Of a DNA stretch of 64,000 nucleotides, positions 25,501 to 37,287 are shown in pieces (the stretch's first letter is position 1; each line of letters starts with the position of its first letter). The position numbers and the translations under genes were made by a program. The DNA is taken from NCBI GenBank assembly GCA_025526995.1, contig JAHLKG010000002.1:1302001-1366000 (forward strand), read 5' to 3'. Below the pieces are notes generated by a model. The model saw only the letters and a program-made list of their open reading frames with translations, did not search any database and was not told the DNA's origin. Source of the stretch: Powellomyces hirtus. Its lineage: Eukaryota; Chytridiomycota; Chytridiomycetes; Spizellomycetales; Powellomycetaceae.

Positions 25501-26741
25501 GTCAACGAAATAATGGCACAAAGTGTTTCGGAGATGTTCTGAGAAAAAGAAGAAGCAGACGGAGGGCGAGGCTGAGTGATGGAATGGGTGACCTTCATAC
25601 CCTTCGCTTCTTTACCTGAGAATCTTCACCTGTGGACGACAGATGACTTACAGAGCGCTCCACAATCTGATCACGGAAATGACTGACAGCGTTCCATTGG
25701 CGTTTTACAACTGGAAACGAATGCTAAGAGCAGCACCGTTGAAAGAACTCTAGATTCAGAGACCACGCTTCATTGTGCAGCTGCCAGAACCGAAGGCGGG
25801 TCATACCAGCGATCTCAGGGACGCAGCGTCATCGGTCGTCGTTAGATTCTCATAGACCTGCCTCGCAACCAGATAGAGTCGGCATGCTCTCAAGTACTTG
25901 TGTTCCTCCATGGCGTGCCAAATCTAACGAGGCCCCAACGAGGCTCAAAGGGTTGAGCGACCATCCAAGCTTTACTATCGACCGAGCGGCACATGCGATG
26001 GAATTTGAGGGAACACACCTGCTCGGGGGTGTTCACCAACACTTTGATCTGAGCTGCAACAGAATAGACACTTGTTTTGCGCTTCTCTGCGCACGCGCGA
26101 CTTAGTAAGTGAACCCGATCACTCCAATTATGTCGAGGTTCTACAAACCATCCCCAGGTGCAGATCCTTTCGCCTTGCTTTCCATAACCTTTCGTTTTAT
26201 CGAATGCGCGTCACAGCCATTGCGCATGGCCAGAAAGGTAGCATCGACATCATGAGCTGCTGTGCTCATCGTCTTTATCGCGTCCGCTGCATCGATCAGA
26301 TCCCGATACCGCTCGCTGTTCCATTGGCATCAGCAGGGGTTCAAGTGCAGCGGAAACTCTTGAATCAATGCATACCCAACCATGACCCGCAAATCCTGCT
26401 TCTTTCGCTCAATGTCCACACTGCACAACAAGAACCGCGAACGGCGCTTCAGTTCCCAACTGTTGCCATCCACACCACTTTCGAGCCACCCAACGCGACA
26501 CGCACCTCGTTCGCGCCAGCATTGTTCTGACCTCGGCTACAGAATGCTTTTCAAAGACCGCATCAGGGTCCATGCCCGCCAAGGACGCCGTGTCAGTTTG
26601 CGCATGGCGCTTTGTGGAGGTGAACGAGTCGAACAGCCGTGATTGCGACGGCTGAGGCTGAAAGTTTGAGTTTTTACGACTCGTCGGCGCCACAGAGTCA
26701 CGGCGGGCAATAAACTCCGCTGTCGATTCCCGGCGCTGCAT
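22586..26741 (-). CDS. COG1: Conserved oligomeric Golgi complex subunit 1
   Basis: Subunit of the COG tether that holds retrograde intra-Golgi vesicles. Sixteen exons (minus strand): 26741-26506, 26420-26376, 26315-26149, 26086-26019, 25923-25807, 25723-25616, 25538-24957, 24890-24719, 24658-24442, 24378-24233, 24148-24014, 23940-23782, 23701-23607, 23529-23365, 23257-23145, 23078-22586. All phases join, giving 1,005 residues, close to the human length. The N-terminal signature is DPDAVFEKHSVAEVRTML, then VDIERKKQDLRVMVG and ERYRDLIDAADAI across introns 1-3. AAQIKVLVNTPEQIWHAME and YLRACRLYLVARQVYENL follow. Later blocks (ATVWLGVVEKATIL, VFGKQYSLWTDLIRAPF) and the C-terminal RFTLLPV are COG1-like. 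The first Met gives a 57-residue Ser/Arg/Gln-rich extension ahead of the conserved start; the alternative start is the Met of MDPDAV. Confidence 0.9.
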
Positions 26742-28348
26742 CCTTGCGGTTGGCCACTTTTCCAATGGTAAACGGTGATGACGCCCCAAATGTCAAATGT
26801 TGGGAATTGCTCAAAACGTCAGGTCAATCATGTCTCGGCGCGCTCACCGACGGGCTGAATCCTATTTCTAGTGCCATTCCCAGCCCATAATATATATAGT
26901 CTGCAGCTGCACAAGCCACATGGAAACTCGCGTCCAACAAAAGAGACGGGGCAGAGTGATGCATAAAATAGCAGACTTGAAAGCGAGTATAATCTCATCG
27001 TCATTGCTGTATACGTTTGTGAAGCAAAATTAGAAAGACTACTGTAGTGAGATTGTGATTCTTGATCATATTCTCTGCGAACAGCAACACTCATCGTCTA
27101 TGAACACTCTGACGAGCACAACACTACTAGAGTGCACTACTTTCTTTGAAACATCTTAAATCTGATACACTGCAATGGCCAACAACTCAGACTGGTCTTG
27201 AAAGCTAAAATCAAAGTGCTCAATCAGAGACTTTTATGTCGATTTCAAAATGAAAGAACTGGGTGCTGCTGATAACATTGTTTTTATAGATCCGAACAAA
27301 TGCGCTATTCTGGACTGTGGAAACGTTGCAATGAATACCGTTCTGCAAAATCTCGCAGCAATGTCGTATCAGTGATAAATAATGAATGCCCAACGTGGGC
27401 TTGCTGTCGCTCACGAATTTAGTGCAGCGGTCAAAAGCGCGGTCCCATAGACTTGAAGTCTCGTGTTCGACCCGCGGAGACGTCTGTGCGCACATGAAGA
27501 CACCAAATATTTGCTACTTCAGAGGCTCACCGGCCAATGAGATAACATTTACACCCATAGAATTTGATGCGCACTTTCTTTTTCTTTGTATTTTAGAAGC
27601 GCACATTCTTTTTCTTTGTATTTTTAGAATGGCATGGCATGTTTGTGCGAGAGGTCAGTGTAGCGAGGTGAGGAGGGGAGGGAGCATTGCAGCAAGGCAT
27701 TTCCAGCCGTTGCGTGCCTGGTTTCCGCTGACAGCAAAAGGCACGTGGGAAGATTTATACACATTTGACATTCCCACGAATGGCATCTGTATGCATTGCG
27801 TGAATATGATTGTAGGTATGCATTCAATCGCAGCAATGCATTCCAGTGGCATTGTCTGCCGTTAACTTACAAAAAAGAAACCTGGGAAGGCAGGTAACAT
27901 TCCTTCCCATGGTGCCCAAGTGCGACCAACCATTGCGCGATAACGACAGGTGTCTGGAAAAGAAGCAATTCCGGTAGAAACTCGCAAGGCATTGCTCCTG
28001 GTGGTCCACATACGGCGATACACACCGTTTGCACATGATGCTCTCTTGTCATGTGTTGATAAAGGCGTCACGGGTTCCCAGACGCATATTCTAACGTATA
28101 TGGCTAGTATCCGCTATACGGCAAAACTTTTGTCTCCCCGCCAGAAGCGGGGAAACCGGGGACGCATGCATATGAACACAAAGGTCATTCGATTGCTGAA
28201 AATCTTCTACTTGTTTGAGGCATCTCAAACTACATCAATGATACGGTCGCTAATCTTTCTAGCATATTTGAATGAAACTGACACCAGGTGGTAAACGAAG
28301 TGCTTAGAAAGAATTTTTCCTATGGCGGAAATAAAAGGATTCGTTCGT
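26742..28348. other. Gene-poor intergenic region
   Basis: 1.6 kb without a gene I can support. It contains the COG1 promoter, a pair of tandem pyrimidine-rich repeats (27569-27629), a tRNA-like Pol III box pair (27420-27473) and a short GC hairpin near 28135 (CCCCGC, loop, GCGGGG). Several 60-160-codon frames exist on both strands but none shows domain features or coherent splicing. Confidence 0.45.
27569..27629. repeat. Two tandem copies of a 30-31 bp T-rich unit
   Basis: Unit 1 (27569-27598) and unit 2 (27599-27629) both begin GCGCAC, run through TTCTTTTTCTTTGTATTTT and end TAGAA. They differ by one substitution and one T. No surrounding gene explains it. Confidence 0.85.
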
Positions 28349-29642
28349 CTATGCCTTCTTGGGCTGTACTTTCAATGAAAAGTCAATGTGAGGAACACTT
28401 TGTGTTAATGAGCCAAAACTCAAAACGTCCACCCCTGCAGAGAATGCGACCGCCTGCGTTAGCGCTGATCACTAAACAGGTTCAACAGACTCATAACTCA
28501 CCTTCTCCAAAGTACGGCACCACATTCTCTTCCGTCAGACCACCGCTGCCTTCAATCAAGAACATCCTCTTTCCAGCGTATTTCTTTTTCAGATTCTGAG
28601 CAGCCGCAACAAGTCCGGGTCCATCAAAGTTGTCCAGCATGACAATGTCAGCGCCAGCGTCAATGGCTTCCTCGGCCTCTGCCTCGGACTGACATTCAAC
28701 CTCAATCTTCAATGCGAACCCGCCAGTCGACCGAGCGGCTTTGACAGCGCCAGTGATAGAGCCTAGCGCACGGGCTGTAAGTAGGAGAGAACGCTGCATA
28801 TAACAACGAGATGCCTCAATGCATACCGGTGGCCCAGACGTGGTTATCCTTCAACATGATCATCGAGGACAAGTCCGCGCGGTGAGTATCTACTCCACCG
28901 ACTAGCATGGCATATTTCTCAACAATGCGGAAGCCTACACAGTAATGGTGCGAGTGAGTACAGGAAAGTAACAGAGTTCGATGACCCGGTCTTGAGCTAC
29001 CTGGAGTCGTTTTGCGAGTTCCGGCGATCACTCCTTGCCACCCGTGTTGGTCCTTTAACTGTCGTAGGCGTCGAGCTCTGGAATCGGAAACATCAGATGA
29101 TGCATTTTCCTGATGTGAACCCACTCGTGCTTGCCTCGTAGCGATACCAGACGCTCTAGCCAACATGTTAAGAGCCGGGCGTTCACCAAGCAACAATGAT
29201 CGTGCTTTGCCGTACACTCTCGCAACCTCCTTTTTGCCGCTGGGACCTGGCTCAAAGGACTCGCCTTCCTTCATTTTCCACTCTACCCTTTTCCGACAAG
29301 GATATAAAAAAAATGAATAAACAACCCCCCTTTCTCGAAGAGGAGCAAACAACGCGCTTACCGGCAGTCCACCTGATGGAAGACCTCGTTGAAGAACGGA
29401 ACGCCAGCCAGCACACCCTAGCATCTAGCTGATTAGATTCGACTATTCAGCAGCAAACTTTCATCCTGCACAAGACTCACAGGTGCTTTGCCGTACAAGA
29501 TCGCAACCTGCTCACTTTCTCCGACCACGAAGCCTCCATAGTCGAAGGATGGAGTGTCCTCATCCAGCCAGGACGAAACGACTCGTTTCCAGTTCGTAGG
29601 CAGAAGGTGACTGGGGTCACCAAGAGTAAGACAATGGGCCAT
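28349..29642 (-). CDS. BNA6: Quinolinate phosphoribosyltransferase (nicotinate-nucleotide pyrophosphorylase)
   Basis: Converts quinolinate and PRPP to nicotinate mononucleotide, the last step specific to de novo NAD synthesis. Exons (minus): 29642-29481, 29417-29362, 29287-29001, 28934-28827, 28774-28502, 28434-28349, giving 323 residues as written. Family marks: [20 protein letters not shown] at the start, [11 protein letters not shown] across intron 2, [36 protein letters not shown] (substrate-binding Arg/Lys/Thr, across intron 3), [20 protein letters not shown], and [10 protein letters not shown] with IEGSGGL near the end. A 57-nt in-frame stretch just after SGIATR (29147-29091) starts GCAAGC and ends CCAG. 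Removing it as a GC-AG intron restores the usual family spacing ([12 protein letters not shown]) and a normal 304-residue length, so it is probably a non-canonical intron. Confidence 0.93.
29091..29147 (-). other. Probable GC-AG intron inside QPRT exon 3
   Basis: 57 nt, begins GCAAGC right after ...GCTACGAG and ends TTCCAG before AGCTCGACG. It lacks stops and is a multiple of three, so it is also readable as a 19-residue Ser/His/Gln-rich insertion. The family has no insertion at this point as far as I know. Confidence 0.65.
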
Positions 29643-30206
29643 TTTAGTTGTTTATGATGTACCAATTAGAGTCGTTGTTCAGTTTGGTCATTGTTCTGCC
29701 AGCAAGTCGATCATTCGCGTTCAGGCATACAGCGATACTAGAACCAGGATGGTGCTCCGGTTTAACTCAACATTCGTTTTCTGCCAATGTGGAAAAGTTG
29801 TCTCTGTTCTTTTTCCCAATGCAGAATTCAATAACTTGCACCTTGGTAGAAGAAGTAGCGATGGGATTGTGTATTCCGGAGGGACTATTCAGCCCATGCA
29901 GGTTGTCATATGCGTAACAGCATCCGCATCACCCAGCATATGCCAGCGAATAGACTTTATCTGACTCTCGTTACCATTTGACGTGTGTCAACACCCTAAT
30001 CATCAAAGAGTCCAGTAGCCAACGTTCGAGAACAGGTGCCTTGGTGCAGTGTGGGAATGTCAACGTCAAAGTGCAATTCAAACGCGGGGGTGTGTCAGGG
30101 ACGTGTTTTCGCTTGTGCTGGTCGTCCGAACGACAGGGCTTCTGTCACATTAGTGTCAAAACGAAATCCCACAGTTCACCGAGACACACCCGCTCTGGCG
30201 AAAGAA
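29643..30206. other. Divergent intergenic region QPRT / MSH1
   Basis: 564 bp containing both promoters. The frame open upstream of the MSH1 start (from 30036) lacks targeting features and I treat it as leader. Confidence 0.5.
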
Positions 30207-33200
30207 ATGTTCGGACGGCTAGTGTCAAGAAGTGTCCGTCAGCGCGGTTCGGTCTCGCTAGCTTTGAGCGGAACCCAGCCGTGGTCAACCACAGTGATCT
30301 CTTCCGCCCACTGTCGCGAAGTACATGCAACGACCTCAAAATTAGCGACAGCAACAGCAAAGAGAGTGGAGGAAGTGATGACAGAGATTCCTGTCAAAAT
30401 CAAGAAACCTCGCAAGAAGCGGACTCCGAAGAATGCCACGCCATTACCATCACTTAGAGTGCTACGTGAACTTGCTCGACCCATAAAGGATGCAGAAGCG
30501 AACGAAGAAGCTGAGGAGGACCAGGAAGCAGAGGAGGTGCCTACAACCGCTCTAAAGGCGGAAGTGCGTGAACTGCAGCGACAAAACCCGGAACATGTCC
30601 TTTTGGTACAGGTCGGTGGCTTCTACGAGATATACGATTATGGGGGATACCTGGAGGAGCTGGCTGCTCTGTTGCATCTCAAGATTGCCCGACCAAGCAA
30701 AGACAATCGATGCTGTGGATTCCCTCTTTCAAAGCTCAAAGGATATGTTGAAATCCTGATCAAAAACGGAAAGACGGTTGCTATAGCAGATCAGACGGAT
30801 AAAGATCTCTCCAGCAAAACCAAGCACCATCTTCGAACTATAACGCGCGTGTTCACCCCTGGAACTGTATTGGATGAGGAATGGATAGAAAGCCGTGAGA
30901 ACAACTTTTTGCTATGTGTCGCTGCAGCACCTCCGGAAGCGGTAGAAACGGTTGATCTTGCGCTTGCGTGGCTGGATGTTTCAACCGGGGATTTCCTGGT
31001 CTGCGATGCATCCCACAGTACATTTGATGAGCACCTGGCGCGTATCCAACCGCGCGAAATTCTGTGTGACGAAGCCATGACAGAGACCCATGCGCAGCTG
31101 ATTGACTCCCTTCGCAGTCGAGCAAAGGACTTCCACCTGACCTTGCGACCCGGTGATCAGCAGGCGGAGGGTCTTTTCAACGGTTTGGTGATTGAAGGTG
31201 ACACCAAAGCGTCCTTCTCCCGAGACGTGAAAGTCTTGGACAAGTACTCGGTTCTGCAGAAGGTGGCTGCCGGGAACCTGCTGGCCTACGTAGGGGCAAG
31301 CTTTCCCACTTGTGACCCCATCTTTGCTTTGCCCGATGCGTTTCTGCCCGAGGATGTCATGGGGATTGATGCTGTAACGCAAACCGCGTTGGAAATCACA
31401 CGTACATTCCGAGAGAGAGACAGAAAAGGGAGTCTGCTGGCTGAACTGGACCATACTAAGTCAGCTGCCGGCAGCCGACTCTTAGCCAGTCGTCTTAGTA
31501 AGTCTGCGTCGTTTTATAACACTGAGATTTCTTTGTCTTAAACAAGTGTGCCATTACAGAGGCACCTTCCATATGCCCTACTGAGATCAACCGACGTCTT
31601 GATCTTGTGAACGTGTTCTACGAAGATACTCATCTGCTATCTGATGTTCGGGAGCTGTTAGCAGACATTCGCGACATGGAACGTGCGATACAGAGAATCC
31701 ATAGAGGAAAAGGCAGTCCTGGGGACTATGTCCAGATTATCGGTACCTTGCGCGTCGCAGCAAATATAGCAAAGTTATTGGATTCGAAAAGAGTGGCATT
31801 GCAATCTGACGGATCCCCGCTTGTGGGGCCGCTGGACGGCCTGCTTGAGCGACTGCAAGGTGCTAGCAGTTTACTCGATGAGTGCGACGAGATTTTTGAA
31901 GGGGAGATGCAGGACCTTCAGAACATCACGGAGATTAATGCTATCAAGGAGGGAATATTTGGCCCTCTGGATACGGAGCGTGTTCACCATGCTTCCTTGA
32001 TGATGTACCAGAAGGAGTTGGAAGAGTCGTTTCGCCTGCGATACGGTTAGTCTACGGCATTGTTGATGGGGAAAGTGATCTCTGGCCTTAACGGTCATTG
32101 CCTTTATGGCTCTCTAGACATACCGCCCGACAAAGAATGTTTAGCAGTTATCGATCCTCGCATCGGACATTACTTGGCGATCCAGAAATTGGACAAGGGA
32201 GGCCGAGAACGTACGAAGGGGTTGATTTTGAACGATCCTCACGCGGAGCTTCTAGAACGCAATACGGCTGCTTTCTCTGCCACAACCGTCAAGTTCTTGC
32301 ATGCGGTAGGCATATGAACTGCGACCTACTTGCATCTTGACTGTGGCCCGATGCTGACAGGCCTCGTCTTTCTGCGCTAGGATTGGACGTCTCTCTCATC
32401 CGATATAGTTAACAGCACTGACAAACTCCTAGCCTTACAACGCGAGGTCTTTGCGGAAGCATGCGAGAAGGTACGAGAAGACTATTGTCATAAGTTACCA
32501 TAGCTCTTACTCTCGTCATCAAACGCTAATCCCACTGATGTTTAGGTCAAAAAACTTACGCCACAGTTCGTGCAAACTTGCCGGGCTATTGCGGAAACGG
32601 ATGTTGCAGCGGGATCTGCGTATTACGCGCGTGAGGAAGGATGCACACGGCCAATCATCACCGACGAGTAAGAAGTTGCCTTCGCAAGTTGTGCTGGTGA
32701 TACCGTCATACTGAATCCTTAATCTCGCCACAGCCTTGTGCATGATGTCCAAGGTGCGTGTTCTCTCCATTTACGCACTGCATCCTCTCATTCTATGGTC
32801 ATTGAAACTTAACGGAAACATTACGCTGTTCCAGGCGGTCGACATCCCGTGGTGGAACGCGCGCAAACGGAGCGGGAATCCCAAGTATGTACTCTCTTTC
32901 ATACTGTACCACCAGCTACCCGGTCGGACATTAAGACATGGCGTTCAAGTTCGTGGATAATGATTATTTTATCGGTGATGACCGGAGGCTGTGGCTTTTG
33001 ACTGGGGTGAGTTCAAAATCTGTACTAGAGTTGCCTCTGGACACAAGCATGACTTTGTACTGACATTCCTTCGTCAGCCGAACATGGGCGGCAAAAGCAC
33101 CTTCCTTCGTCAGAGGTGCGTAGCTTAGGGCTCCGAATGTCCACGAATTGCAAGCTGACGATGTCATCTCTAGTGCTCTGATGTCCGTGATCGCACAAAC

Positions 33201-34108
33201 GGGGCTTTACGTTCCCGCATCCAGCGCAAGGCTCGGGATTGTGGACAAGATCTTTGCCCGTGTGGGTGCCTCAGACGATCTGGCTGGGCACAAGTCTACG
33301 TTCATGGTAGGTCGGATGTCGAAATTGTGCTTGCAACCGCTCCGCTGCTGAAATCGAATGCTTCCGATGTATTCATAGGTCGAGATGCAGGAGACTGCCA
33401 CGATTCTGAACAACGCTACAGAACGGAGCTTTGTATGTATGACCGTCTTTTTATAAGTTACTGATACGGGTAAGGCTCATCATGATTGTCCACCGCAGGT
33501 AATCATGGATGAAGTCGGACGCGGGACCTCGACGAAGGACGGAATGGCCATTGCCTATGCTGTCCTAACATATCTTCACTCCACAAATCGATGTCGCGCT
33601 GTATTCGCCACGCACTACCACGAGCTGGCCACACGAATTGTAAAAGAAGGCATGCTGGATAGCGTCGCATGCTATCAAACTGCTATCTTGATTGACAGGG
33701 TAAGCATCGGGGGCACGCCGTCATATCGATTGCAACTCTTTGGAGAAACCCCTGATTTGGATTTTCTTAGCATGGAGATATCATGTACACATATCGCGTC
33801 GAGCCCGGCATCATGAACAAAAGTCACGGAATTGAGTGTGCACGAACGGCAGGTGGGCCTATTGATGCGATTTATCGCTCGCCACGACATCTGCATGTGA
33901 ATTTTGACCGTGGGCGTTCATCAATTTGCACGTGTTACCTCTAGGACTTCCTCAAGAGGTGCTTCATTTGGCAGCCAAATTTTACGAAAAGCTTGAGCGC
34001 GAGGATAGCGACAAGAATGAGCATGTGAGAGAGGCGTATCGAGTAGCTGAGCAGTCCGAGGAGCCCACGCTTCTACCCCTCTATCCGCGTGCGCGAACCG
34101 CGCTCTGA
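30207..34108 (+). CDS. MSH1: Mitochondrial MutS homologue
   Basis: DNA mismatch-binding ATPase that maintains mitochondrial DNA. Fourteen exons: 30207-31497, 31560-32045, 32118-32305, 32381-32470, 32546-32667, 32734-32753, 32835-32884, 32950-33006, 33078-33115, 33174-33306, 33379-33432, 33499-33699, 33771-33852, 33945-34108; phases agree and give 991 residues. The chosen Met begins [20 protein letters not shown], an Arg-rich, acid-free mitochondrial presequence. A Lys-rich and then Glu-rich linker precedes the MutS-I domain with [12 protein letters not shown] (the mismatch-contacting GxFYE motif). The ATPase has GGRHPVVE, Walker [10 protein letters not shown] split by an intron after [14 protein letters not shown] (Walker B and signature) and FATHYHELA. 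Length and GxFYE place it with yeast Msh1 rather than nuclear MSH4/5. Confidence 0.95.
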
Positions 34109-34525
34109 AATCCTACGACTTAGTAGGCAGTATATAGTGTAGCCATGGTACATAGGGCCCTTCGTTGTGAGATATTTTGAATTCTAATTGCGTATATTGT
34201 GCAAATTTGCCACTAGTCAATCGAGGAATTGGGACCAATGACTGACGGCAAATGGGACATCCGGAAGAGTGGTGGCTGGGGCGAACAATAAACTAGGCAT
34301 GCCATAGCTCCAAATGCCCGCTCCATCTCTCGGTCTACTTTGGCCTGTTAATTATATGGCGCAAGAGACCATTCGGATGAGGGGCTTGAAAAGAGCACTG
34401 AGTGATCGCACGGGAGAAGAGGGCGGTCGTGGTATGGAGAGTTGTGTGAATGGCATTCTAAAAGCAACAAACCATCGCGAAGTCAGCAAGACGCTGTCAG
34501 AGATCGCCCCCCTCTACAAAAAGCC
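34109..34525. other. Convergent intergenic MSH1 / uS13m
   Basis: 417 bp of shared 3' flank. Nothing recognised. Confidence 0.5.
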
Positions 34526-34906
34526 TCACCTTGAGGAGGAGAACTCCCGAGCTTTCATCCACCGTCCATTCAGCCGTTTCGCATTCATCCTGTTCGTGTG
34601 AGTCCTCTGTCCATTGACTGGCAATCCCGCCTTATGCCGCGCTCCGCGATACCGTCCACTTTGGACCATGACGTTAATTTTATTTCTGGTCTCTCGCCGC
34701 AGCTCTGCGTCGATCTGCATTGTGTTGAGGAGGGCCGACAGCTCGGTGATTTTAGCTTCGGGCAGGTCGGACAGTCGGCACCGCGGGTGGATGCCGAGCT
34801 TGTGGCAGAGAGTTTCGGACGTGTGTGTGCCGATCCCGTAGATATGCGTCAGAGCTATCGGGACCGTCTTGTGGTCGGGCAGGTTGACACCTAGAAGATA
34901 GAGCAT
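34526..34906 (-). CDS. SWS2: Mitochondrial small-subunit ribosomal protein uS13m
   Basis: Bacterial-type S13 of the mitoribosome, which sits in the head of the small subunit and contacts tRNA. Single exon, 126 residues from ATG at 34906-34904; the frame upstream has no other ATG. The start MLYLLGVNLPDHKTVPIALT, then IYGIGTHTSETLCHKLGI (helix-hairpin-type motif) and the basic tail GRYRGARHKAGLPVNGQRT with THTNRMNAKR are characteristic of S13. There is no cleavable presequence; the mature domain starts at once, as I recall is also the case for yeast Sws2. It is convergent with MSH1, another mitochondrial gene-expression function. Confidence 0.95.
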   Translation of the reverse strand: MLYLLGVNLPDHKTVPIALTHIYGIGTHTSETLCHKLGIHPRCRLSDLPEAKITELSALLNTMQIDAELRRETRNKINVMVQSGRYRGARHKAGLPVNGQRTHTNRMNAKRLNGRWMKAREFSSSR

Positions 34907-35611
34907 TGTAGGCAAATTTTGGACTAAGGTCTTGGCGAATTTCGACGAATGTGCTTGTCAAATCGTCAGGGTTGCGCTCGTCTTCACAATTAGGGAGCTG
35001 TGCCGCACACGTGACATCCGCGTCGCATTGACAGCAGGCAGAAGGATTGACAGTTTTTCGAATGGGATACCGCCCACGTAGGCGATTAACGATGATATTG
35101 CTTCTCGAGTTGAGTTTTCTCCAAGATCCTGCACTGAAACAGGGGGATAGCATTAAAAACACTATCTTATGATTTCTAGTGTGATCTTGCTGTTCACTGT
35201 GGCGCTTAGCAATAAGAGGGTTTTTTCGACGCTAGCTAATAGTCCAATATGGATATTACGGTCAAACCCTCGGCCCTTCAAGTTAAAATGTTGACTCTGT
35301 CGACCATATGCTTTTTTTACTTAACTTCTGGTCCAACGTTTGTGCCGTCAAACGACGGGGACCTACTTTTAGAGGGTCCTAAAGAGGCTTAATGATAGCC
35401 TTTCCAATGACAGCTGGCTGGGAGAGTGGTAGACGCGTCGCAAGGACTCGAATTAAGCAACGACAAACGTTTTGCCAACGAACGCAACATCATACCAAAA
35501 GGTACTGTGCCCAACACTAATAATTCCTAACGAAATAAATGTGTTGCTGAACGTAGCTTTTAAGTAGATTTCCCTAGATATTCTCTGCTTCATAAATAAA
35601 CCAGCAAAACT
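34907..35611. other. Divergent intergenic uS13m / proteasome alpha-4
   Basis: 705 bp, AT-rich near 35150-35350. Contains both promoters. A minus frame overlapping uS13m (34752-35162) is a shadow. No RNA gene seen. Confidence 0.5.
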
Positions 35612-36926
35612 ATGTCTGGCTACGATAGCGCCCTGACCGTTTTCTCCCCTGATGGGCATCTTTTCCAAGTCGAATACGTGAGTGCAGTGGCAATTTCTCG
35701 ATTCAGATTGAGAAGATTGTCCGCTTTTCCAACATTATGCCTGCTGGGGTACTTGGCTGACGAAACAATTCCTTTTCCAGGCGTTGGAAGCTGTGCGAAA
35801 AGGAACTTGTGCGGTATGCCCACCTGCCGTGATGATCTCTCTTTGGTTTGACATTGAGTACTTACTGAGACTGTCTCATAGGTTGGTGTTCGGGGCAAGG
35901 ACGTCGTCGTCCTTGGTGTAGAGAAGAAGACGGTCGCAAAGCTGCAGGATCCCCGAACTGTGAGGAAGATTGCCATGCTCGACGATCACGTCTGCTTGAC
36001 TTTTGCCGGTACGCTTGGGCACCTACCCCGCTTTGCAGGGGGATGCATCCGATTGTTCAAATTCAAATCCCATTTTCTCAATCACAGGTCTCACTGCCGA
36101 TGCTCGAGTACTGATAAACAAAGCGCGTATCGAGTGCCAAAGCCACCGTCTGACCGTCGAAGACCCGGTTTCTGTCGAGTATATCACTCGCTACATTGCC
36201 GGAGTGCAACAGGTTAGAAATGGGGCTGTTTACGACGAGGCAACGACGTTGACCGATTACTGATCATTGTCATGCGGTCATAGAAATACACTCAAAGTGG
36301 AGGAAAGCGCCCGTTCGGTATCTCCACCCTCATCATCGGATTTGATGCGGACATGGTGCCAAAGCTATACCAGACCGATCCCTCCGGCATCTACTCGGCG
36401 TGGAAGGCTGCTTCCATTGGAAGAAGCGCTAAAACCGTCAGAGAATTCTTGGAAAAGAACTACAAGGAAGATATGGACCGCGATGACACCATCAAGCTTG
36501 CCATCCGATCGCTCTTGGAGGTAGGGTTTTAAATTGTGCAGTGAATGTTATGCGGTCAATGTTGACTGCTTCGCTTCAGATTGTGCAAACGGGAGCCAAG
36601 AACATTGAGATTGCCGTAATGGGTAGCGACAGCATTCTGAGGGTACGTCAACGATCCCGTTCTTTGGGGATCCCCGCGCTTTATGTGAGTCATGGCTGAT
36701 CAGTTACGAATATGTCCAAACAGACATTAGAAGCAAGCGAAGTCGAAGAGATCACCGCGATCATTGAGAAGGAGAATGCGGCAGAGGTATGTTGCCGTCA
36801 TTTGAGCTGGGTGTCAAACAACGGTGGACTTACAGGATTTTCATTCTCAAACCAAACTAGGCTGAGAAGAAGAGCAAGAAGAAGGGAGGAGACTCTGCAG
36901 TAGCAGGAACTAGCAGCAGTAGCTAG
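35612..36926 (+). CDS. PRE6: 20S proteasome subunit alpha-4
   Basis: Non-catalytic alpha-ring subunit of the 20S core. Eight exons: 35612-35677, 35781-35813, 35882-36008, 36088-36212, 36284-36520, 36580-36642, 36724-36786, 36861-36926. The protein begins [20 protein letters not shown], the alpha-subunit N-terminal gate signature, continues [20 protein letters not shown] across introns 1-2, and has [20 protein letters not shown] and [28 protein letters not shown] and REFLEKNY follow. SDYDRA-type start and [17 protein letters not shown] match alpha-4 (PSMA7/Pre6) more than other alpha subunits. The C-terminus is Lys-rich then Ser-rich ([14 protein letters not shown]). Confidence 0.96.
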
Positions 36927-37287
36927 ACAAGCATTGTACATTTACGACCAGAAACATGAAGTGTATTTCTCTGATTATCCTATCTGAACCTCGACGGTGC
37001 GACAAACATCGTCATTCGCCACGAATGAATGAGTTGGCGAGAATGCAAACGTCTTGGCCAGGCTACGAGAAAGGTCGCCTCTTGCGTAGTGGAAGACCCC
37101 AGCGGGGATCCAATAGAACAGGCGGTCAGGGAGATGTCGACCGCAGGAAAATATTGTGATTCGGTGAATAGTGGGGAATGGTAAGAAGTAGATGTACAAG
37201 AAATAAATAAATGGTGCGTGTCGCCAGCGAGGCAAAGTGAATGGGATATGGTAGGATGCCCCGGCGAGTCCGTTACATTGAAGGCCA
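36927..37287. other. Convergent intergenic proteasome alpha-4 / SURF6
   Basis: 361 bp of shared 3' flank; nothing recognised. Confidence 0.5.

Noticed and set aside
27413..27484. A tRNA gene on the plus strand
   Set aside because: A/B boxes and the D and T arms are plausible, but the acceptor stem pairs at only two of seven positions and the anticodon stem fails, so no functional tRNA is claimed.
27386..27865. A 159-codon plus-strand frame
   Set aside because: It crosses the tRNA-like boxes and the tandem T-rich repeat; the translation of the repeat dominates its apparent regularity.
28128..28160. GC hairpin as a transcription terminator
   Set aside because: The CCCCGC/GCGGGG hairpin is real, but bacterial-type terminators do not apply here and no transcript is known to end at it.
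30036..30206. Earlier in-frame ATG for MSH1
   Set aside because: The added 57 residues lack targeting character, while the Met at 30207 begins a classic mitochondrial presequence.
34752..35162. Long minus-strand frame overlapping uS13m
   Set aside because: Shadow of the uS13m gene in another frame; no domain of its own.
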